Origin: Bacillus_BD sp963787345
GTDB lineage: Bacteria; Bacillota; Bacilli; Bacillales; Cytobacillaceae
Direction: 5' to 3'
Assembly: GCA_963787345.1 (NCBI GenBank)
Contig: CAWBCW010000036.1
Span: 62,001-126,000, forward strand
Length of the DNA stretch: 64,000 nucleotides
The notes under the pieces were generated by a model that searched no databases, had not been told where the DNA came from, and saw nothing but the letters and a program-made list of their open reading frames with translations. Within the stretch, counting starts at the first letter, position 1, and every line of letters begins with the position of its first letter. The translations under genes were made by a program, and so were the position numbers. Below are positions 59,636-64,000 of this stretch, one piece after another.

Positions 59636-60397
59636 TTATAAACCGCCATACCTTCTCTTTCGTTGTCGATATTCTTCAAGAGCTTGGAAAAATTCCTTCT
59701 CGGAAAAATCCGGCCACAGCACATCGGAAAACCAAAACTCTGTATAGGCCAGTTGCCAGAGAAGGAAATTGCTCAGGCGTTTTTCTCCTCCCGTACGAAT
59801 AAGCAAATCAGGGTCTGGAAGACCGTCTGTGGACAAGTATCCCGAAAACCGTTGTTCATCCAGTTCATCTAATGAAAATTTTACATCATTTATATCTGCG
59901 ATCATTTCTTTCATCGCATTCAAAATCTCATGCCTACTTCCATAATTTAAGGCAAAATTCAGTTGAAGGCCGTCATTGTCCCGGGTTCGGTCAATCCCAT
60001 ACTGTACGGCTTCACGTGTATGGGTCGGAAGACTTTCCATATCACCGATTGTCTCGATACGCACATTGTTTGCGATAAGGTCTGGTAGATATACATGGAG
60101 AAACTCTTTGGGAAGTCTTAAGATAAAATCGACCTCTGACTTAGGCCGTTTCCAGTTTTCCGTGGAGAATGAATAAAGAGTCAAAACCTTTACTTTGCAT
60201 TTGACCGCTGCATTGACAATCTTTACGATGGCCGATACGCCTTCCTTGTGGCCAGCAATTCTAGGCATGCCCCTCTTCTTAGCCCAGCGTCCGTTTCCGT
60301 CCATAATGATCGCTATATGGTCCGGTATATTACCTTCATGATCATAGATAGTTTCTTTTTTTTGACTATGATTGAAAAAAGGAATTTTTATTACCAT
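59636..60397 (-). CDS. uppS: Isoprenyl transferase (UppS-like), probably a second copy
   Basis: A 253-residue cis-prenyltransferase that condenses isopentenyl diphosphate units, normally to undecaprenyl diphosphate. Asp33 in IIMDGNGRWA, the YSFSTENW segment and the C-terminal RTGGEKRLSNFLLWQ (usual form RTSGEQR) are seen. The main uppS gene of Bacilli lies in frr-uppS-cdsA-dxr; this one stands with a DUF817 gene, so it is likely a paralogue, perhaps making another chain length. ATG follows GAGGGG. Confidence 0.85.
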   Translation of the reverse strand: MVIKIPFFNHSQKKETIYDHEGNIPDHIAIIMDGNGRWAKKRGMPRIAGHKEGVSAIVKIVNAAVKCKVKVLTLYSFSTENWKRPKSEVDFILRLPKEFLHVYLPDLIANNVRIETIGDMESLPTHTREAVQYGIDRTRDNDGLQLNFALNYGSRHEILNAMKEMIADINDVKFSLDELDEQRFSGYLSTDGLPDPDLLIRTGGEKRLSNFLLWQLAYTEFWFSDVLWPDFSEKEFFQALEEYRQRKRRYGGL

Positions 60398-60436
60398 CTT
60401 CTATCCCCTCAAAATATTATTATTCTAATAGAAATC

Positions 60437-61255
60437 TCATTTTTTCTTTCCCTTAATCTGCTTTAAAGTCGCTACGATCAGAAAGCTAACAATCACTAAT
60501 AATACCCATGAACTTACCTTACCTAGATGAACGAGACTCCATGCTTCGGTTTGGTTTGGATATTGCCAAGCTCCAAAGAACGTTGCGATATTTTCTGCTA
60601 TCCATATAAAAAATCCGATAAGCGCGAAAGAAAGTGCAATCGGCATTCTGTAACGAGTTCCGTTAACCTCATAGGTGACCCATGATCGCCAGAAAATGAT
60701 CATGACAAGTCCTGCTAACCACCACCGAATGTCAATCCAGAAATGGTGGGTGAAAAAATTAAAATAAATCGCAGCTGCCAAAGGAACCACTACGAAAAGT
60801 GGCGGCCACTTAACGAGATCAACCTTTAACCTCCTCCATGCTTGGCAAAGATAACTCGCTACACTTGCGTACATGAAGCCACTATACAAAGGCACTCCAA
60901 GGATTTTGAAATACCCTTCTTCTGGATAGGACCAAGAGCCCATATGTACCTTGAAGATTTCAAGAGCTAGCCCAATAAGGTGAAATAGGGTGATAACCTT
61001 TAATTCATCCCGCGTTTCAAGCCCTGAACGTACCATCCACCACTGCATTAATAGAAAAGTAATGAGAAGCCAGTCATATCGCGGCAGGAAGAGGAGTGGC
61101 ATAATCTTTGTAATGGCCAAAGAGGCGAAAATGACGACTGGAAACAAACAAGATAAAGCCTGCTCCCAGCCAAAACGAATAAGTTGTTTAAACCATTTCA
61201 CCATTTGTGACTGCAATACTTTTTTCTGAGAATCATTTTGAATGATTACATTCAT
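60437..61255 (-). CDS. DUF817 family integral membrane protein, YoaT-like
   Basis: A 272-residue protein with about seven to eight helices. Stretches such as HMGSWSYPEEGYFKILGVPLYSGFMYAS (cut: VHMGSWSYPE, then GVPLYSGFMYAS) and IAENIATFFGAWQYPNQT fit the DUF817 family, of unknown role. ATG 61255 follows AAAGGGGAG. It lies 39 bases upstream of the uppS paralogue and is probably in the same transcript; a link to isoprenoid lipid handling is only suggested by this. Confidence 0.85.
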   Translation of the reverse strand: MNVIIQNDSQKKVLQSQMVKWFKQLIRFGWEQALSCLFPVVIFASLAITKIMPLLFLPRYDWLLITFLLMQWWMVRSGLETRDELKVITLFHLIGLALEIFKVHMGSWSYPEEGYFKILGVPLYSGFMYASVASYLCQAWRRLKVDLVKWPPLFVVVPLAAAIYFNFFTHHFWIDIRWWLAGLVMIIFWRSWVTYEVNGTRYRMPIALSFALIGFFIWIAENIATFFGAWQYPNQTEAWSLVHLGKVSSWVLLVIVSFLIVATLKQIKGKKK

Positions 61256-61290
61256 AAGGAACTCCCCTTTGTCTACCAGTGAATAAATAG

Positions 61291-61512
61291 TTAACCTGGA
61301 TTTTCTTCGTCATTTTTGTATTCTAAAATATCCCCTGGCTGACAATCCAATGCCTTGCAAATCGCTTCTAACGTGGAAAATCGAATCGCTTTCGCCTTTC
61401 CATTTTTCAAAATCGAAATATTAGCCATTGTGATTCCAACCTTTTCCGAAAGTTCGGTGACGCTCATTTTTCTTTTAGCCAGCATTACGTCTATATTTAC
61501 TATAATTGCCAT
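61291..61512 (-). CDS. XRE-family regulator (YozG-like)
   Basis: A 73-residue HTH protein (MSVTELSEKVGITMANISIL as the HTH, residues about 16-35; then FSTLEAICKALDCQPGDIL). ATG 61512 follows GAGGTG; GTG 61521 overlaps the site. It starts 10 bases after the DUF2975 gene ends, so both share a transcript. Typical of the DUF2975/XRE pairs of Bacilli. Confidence 0.9.
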   Translation of the reverse strand: MAIIVNIDVMLAKRKMSVTELSEKVGITMANISILKNGKAKAIRFSTLEAICKALDCQPGDILEYKNDEENPG

Positions 61513-61522
61513 TGTTTTCACC

Positions 61523-62014
61523 TCAGACTGTTAAATCATTTTCTGTTTTTATATCAATTGCTTCTTGTAAAAGTCTTTGGAGAACAGCAGCAAAGACTGC
61601 GATAACTAGTGAAGCGCCAATTACAACCATTCCGATTAATGCGAGACCTGGTGCGTCATCCCACTGTGCGATCATAAAGACAAATGGGAGAGCTACCACA
61701 TATAAACCACTGATAGAGATAGCACAGCGTTTAATTTTCTTTAGCGCATTTACAGACATTTGCGAGAAAGCCTCGTTCTTGTCAATATAACTTAAAAGTT
61801 TAAACGCTTGATACAAAGCAACGTAAAACGGGATCGCTGAAACATACATAATTGCTAATATGCCAAGTACTATATAACCGAGCTTCGCCCCATTTTGTGC
61901 TTCTTGAAATGCTACATTCGCTAGTTGAGGCAAGAAAATTACGCAAAGTACTAAAACAGGAATTCCGATTAGAAAAACAGCTAACTTTAAAAAGAGGGTT
62001 GAACCTCGTTTCAT
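61523..62014 (-). CDS. DUF2975-type membrane protein
   Basis: A 163-residue protein with four helices (about 8-28, 45-68, 95-115, 120-145) and the family segment FKLLSYIDKNEAFSQMSVNALK (cut: LSYIDKNEAFS). Function is unknown; it is commonly encoded with a small XRE regulator, as here. ATG follows GAGGTG at eight bases. The promoter region carries an operator-like palindrome that shares TTGTCAAATTG with the other XRE cassette. Confidence 0.87.
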   Translation of the reverse strand: MKRGSTLFLKLAVFLIGIPVLVLCVIFLPQLANVAFQEAQNGAKLGYIVLGILAIMYVSAIPFYVALYQAFKLLSYIDKNEAFSQMSVNALKKIKRCAISISGLYVVALPFVFMIAQWDDAPGLALIGMVVIGASLVIAVFAAVLQRLLQEAIDIKTENDLTV

Positions 62015-62036
62015 AAAAAAACACCTCGCTTATTTA

Positions 62037-62056
62037 TTGTCAAATTGAATTTAACA
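62037..62056. promoter_or_regulatory. Operator-like palindrome before the DUF2975-XRE operon
   Basis: TGTCAAATTGAATTTAACA (62038-62056) is palindromic with one mismatch pair. On the reverse strand it covers a -10-like TAAATT, with TTGTAA 17 bases upstream. The 11-base TTGTCAAATTG also occurs at 57653-57663. Confidence 0.5.
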
Positions 62057-62198
62057 TATTTTTTATCGTTTTACAATAAAATATTATTGAATTTTATACT
62101 ATTTTTATTGTTTACCTTTTAATTAGATTAAAATAAATAAGCACTTCTTACTGTGAAATGCTTTTCTGGAAGGCCCCTGGTATCTTACTATAGGGAAC

Positions 62199-62240
62199 AA
62201 AAAAAGGCTTCTTATAAGTTTATTCAACTTATAAGAAGCC
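62199..62240 (-). terminator. Terminator of the copCD-type operon
   Basis: Perfect 15-base-pair stem, GGCTTCTTATAAGTT (62206-62220) against 62226-62240, followed on the reverse strand by seven T. Confidence 0.92.
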
Positions 62241-62279
62241 ACTACATTTTGTTTTAACTCACTAAGCCATCACTTACCT

Positions 62280-63371
62280 TTAACGAACGACTACAGTCAT
62301 CATAATCATTAGGTATATACTTGTAACAAATAAACAACTAAATAAAAAGGATACTCCAATCGATGCTTTTTTGAAAAACGATAATAACATCAATCCCACG
62401 AATAAAATAGTTAAGAAAAAGAAGATGACTGTATTGCCGTTCACAACAAAGCCAATGGTGCTGCCCGTATTGATGATATCACCATGGAACATACCGAATA
62501 AAGGTGAAACAGCATCATTTGTTAAATATGAACCATGTGCTGGTGCTTGCTGGGTAAAGAAGGCCGTTATGGTAAAGATCACAAGTAAAATCAAACCTTC
62601 TACCCGAATCCACGGGATCGGATTAAATTTAGGATTCTTCGTTAGTTTAAATTTTACAATGCCCCCATTCACCAAAGCATAAAAGATAACCGGCAATAGA
62701 AATAAATGCTTGATTAATAATCCCTGTCCATACGGTATCACCCAGGAATCTGTATAATCGTCCACCAACATATCCATTAAAAGCACACCACTAAGAGCGG
62801 TTACCACTAAACAACTGATCGAGACTACTGAAAACCAGCCTAGAAATTTAAGCCAATTTTCATGGTTCACCGAACACCAACCAACAATAAGCAAGATCCC
62901 AACCCAAATGCTAACCGCTGCTAAATGAATAAAGTCGCTAGTTATCCCCATGATCCTATCCATTGAACCCGCATGGCTTGACCAAGCAATGGTTAACATG
63001 AGCGCAAAAGTCAGCACTCCCCCTAAGAAGGCAAACCTATCTTTCTCAGCAGGCCTCGCCATCGCAATTAAGAGTACTAAAATGATAGAACCAAAAAGGG
63101 TAAAGTTCCATAAGGTTCCAGCTGTATAAGTAGTTAAAACCATTTTAAGCGATTCAAATAAACCGAAGCGGGGAGCCATAAATAGCGCAATATCTAGGAC
63201 AGGAATAAACGCAAAAATGGGCAGCGCCATCCCGCTAATAAGCAAAAGGCGCTTTGGAATTTTAAGATCAGGGCGATATTGTTTTGGGACAAGTTGAAGA
63301 ATAAAGCCCCCTGCTAAAACCGAAAAGCATAAATATAAGAGTGCCTGACTAATGATGATTAAAAGATCCAT
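62280..63371 (-). CDS. CopD-domain membrane protein
   Basis: A 363-residue protein with about nine helices and a CopD domain in the C-terminal two thirds (HLAAVSIWVGILLIVGW near 150, GLLIKHLFLLPVIFYALVNG near 222). CopC/CopD proteins bind or import copper at the cell surface; in B. subtilis both parts are fused in YcnJ. Here the CopC part is a separate gene three bases upstream, so the two are translationally linked. Copper as ligand is by family only. Confidence 0.88.
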   Translation of the reverse strand: MDLLIIISQALLYLCFSVLAGGFILQLVPKQYRPDLKIPKRLLLISGMALPIFAFIPVLDIALFMAPRFGLFESLKMVLTTYTAGTLWNFTLFGSIILVLLIAMARPAEKDRFAFLGGVLTFALMLTIAWSSHAGSMDRIMGITSDFIHLAAVSIWVGILLIVGWCSVNHENWLKFLGWFSVVSISCLVVTALSGVLLMDMLVDDYTDSWVIPYGQGLLIKHLFLLPVIFYALVNGGIVKFKLTKNPKFNPIPWIRVEGLILLVIFTITAFFTQQAPAHGSYLTNDAVSPLFGMFHGDIINTGSTIGFVVNGNTVIFFFLTILFVGLMLLSFFKKASIGVSFLFSCLFVTSIYLMIMMTVVVR

Positions 63372-63374
63372 TAC

Positions 63375-63959
63375 TTATTTTCCCTTTTTTCTAAATAAGA
63401 AGAAGGCGCCAATTACAAGGATAACAATTAATCCAACGAGAACGATTGTCATAGAAGATGATCCTTGCTCTCCGTCCTCAGCTGAAATGACCGAAGCCTG
63501 ATCTTCAGTTTTTTCCTCGGTTGATTCTATTATCTCTTCACCTTCCGCCTCCTCCTCTTTTTCTGTTGGTTCTACCGTTTCTTCTTCCACAATCTCTTGA
63601 ACTTCAGCATCTACTGTAAAGGAGAACTCTCCTTCTAGCGGATGACCATCTGCACTAATAATATTCCAATTTACTCTATATCCATCATTTGAAAGTGGTT
63701 GGGCAACCACACCTGTTAATGTGTCCCCTTCTATAATTATTTCTTGTAATTCAATAGCTTGTCCTTCAGTCGTTGTAACACCTATAAAGCTGCCTTGTTC
63801 AATGTGACCATCAAATTCAAGAGTAATCTCTGTCAACGGCTCTGTAACAACCTCACCATCTGCTGGACTAGAGCCTCCTAAATGTGAATGTGCAAAAACA
63901 CTAGTAGAAATAGACATTGCTAGCAAGACTGATACTATTATTATAAATAAACGTTTCAA
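63375..63959 (-). CDS. CopC-domain surface protein with C-terminal anchor
   Basis: A 194-residue protein: signal peptide ending AHS (about residue 24), CopC beta-sandwich (about 24-118), a Glu/Thr-rich linker (about 120-160) and a C-terminal membrane helix with basic tail (FFLFRKKGK). Processing after VFA would leave His at the mature N-terminus; together with SADGHPLEGEF this provides the His/Asp/His set of a Cu(II) site. First gene of the pair with copD. ATG follows GGGAGGAAT. Confidence 0.9.
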   Translation of the reverse strand: MKRLFIIIVSVLLAMSISTSVFAHSHLGGSSPADGEVVTEPLTEITLEFDGHIEQGSFIGVTTTEGQAIELQEIIIEGDTLTGVVAQPLSNDGYRVNWNIISADGHPLEGEFSFTVDAEVQEIVEEETVEPTEKEEEAEGEEIIESTEEKTEDQASVISAEDGEQGSSSMTIVLVGLIVILVIGAFFLFRKKGK

Positions 63960-64000
63960 TTTAATTCCTCCCTAAAAAATATATACTACATTAATCTTAT

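Noticed and set aside
1..64000. Search for CRISPR arrays, tRNA or rRNA genes, prophage modules, and toxin or biosynthetic clusters
   Set aside because: No regularly spaced repeats, no tRNA-like CCA-ended cloverleaf and no phage structural genes were noticed by reading; a tRNAscan or CRISPR search would be decisive.

Overview
The window comes from the chromosome of a low-GC, Gram-positive, endospore-former-type bacterium of the Bacillaceae. The evidence is the gene content: QoxAB menaquinol oxidase, CodY, PdxS with a MocR-type regulator, OpuA with a GbsR-type regulator, ThiT behind a TPP riboswitch, YkkCD behind a guanidine-I riboswitch, and YpmR next to IlvD. Strong AGGAGG-type ribosome sites and frequent TTG/GTG starts agree with this. 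No rRNA, tRNA, CRISPR array or prophage is visible. One insertion sequence is present.

Layout. 1-8.4 kb: qoxBA (reverse), an AarF/UbiB-like kinase, a SulP anion transporter with an ArsR-type regulator, and an AIM24-family protein. 8.8-14 kb: a first RND efflux pump, a 3-methyladenine DNA glycosylase and a LacI-type regulator (KdgR). 14-20 kb: KdgK and a three-part TRAP transporter behind a promoter overlapped by a cre site and followed by a LacI operator, then ilvD. 20-25 kb: YpmR-like SGNH hydrolase, an ABC-2 exporter, DedA and UppP. 25-31 kb: a two-gene 2-oxoacid:ferredoxin oxidoreductase with all four subunits fused pairwise, then a DUF438/DUF1858 pair behind Fur-like and FNR-like boxes. 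31-36 kb: PdxR-type regulator, PdxS (no PdxT beside it), a free-standing CodY paralogue and a YisP-like isoprenoid enzyme. 36-44 kb: polysaccharide deacetylase, an NMT1-type ABC importer, MarR, MaoC, ThiT, a LysM-NlpC/P60 wall hydrolase and flavodoxin. 44-53 kb: a second (SwrC-like) RND pump with a divergent TetR regulator, then gbsR-opuAA-opuAB-opuAC, in which opuAC is frameshifted. 53-57 kb: a GH3 N-acetylhexosaminidase and a complete IS1595-family element that carries a small membrane-protein gene. 57-64 kb: a GGDEF relic, two regulator-plus-membrane-protein cassettes (XRE/DUF3169 and DUF2975/XRE), guanidine exporters, a second UppS, DUF817, and a CopC/CopD pair.

How the parts work together. 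Several units are self-contained circuits: regulator, operator and transport or catabolic genes sit side by side (kdg, opuA, RND/TetR, XRE cassettes). The fused ferredoxin oxidoreductase, the FNR-like box and the flavodoxin suggest a facultative low-oxygen life style beside the aerobic quinol oxidase; this is inference.

Less ordinary observations. (1) A diverged intergenic repeat occurs twice, each time in the same orientation in the leader between a candidate operator and the start codon (kdgR and pdxS). (2) The CodY paralogue has replaced several residues of the branched-chain amino acid pocket. (3) The insertion sequence has a passenger gene with its own promoter and terminator. (4) The glycine-betaine binding protein gene is broken by a frameshift just after its lipoprotein signal. 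(5) Two unrelated membrane-protein/XRE cassettes share an operator-like sequence.
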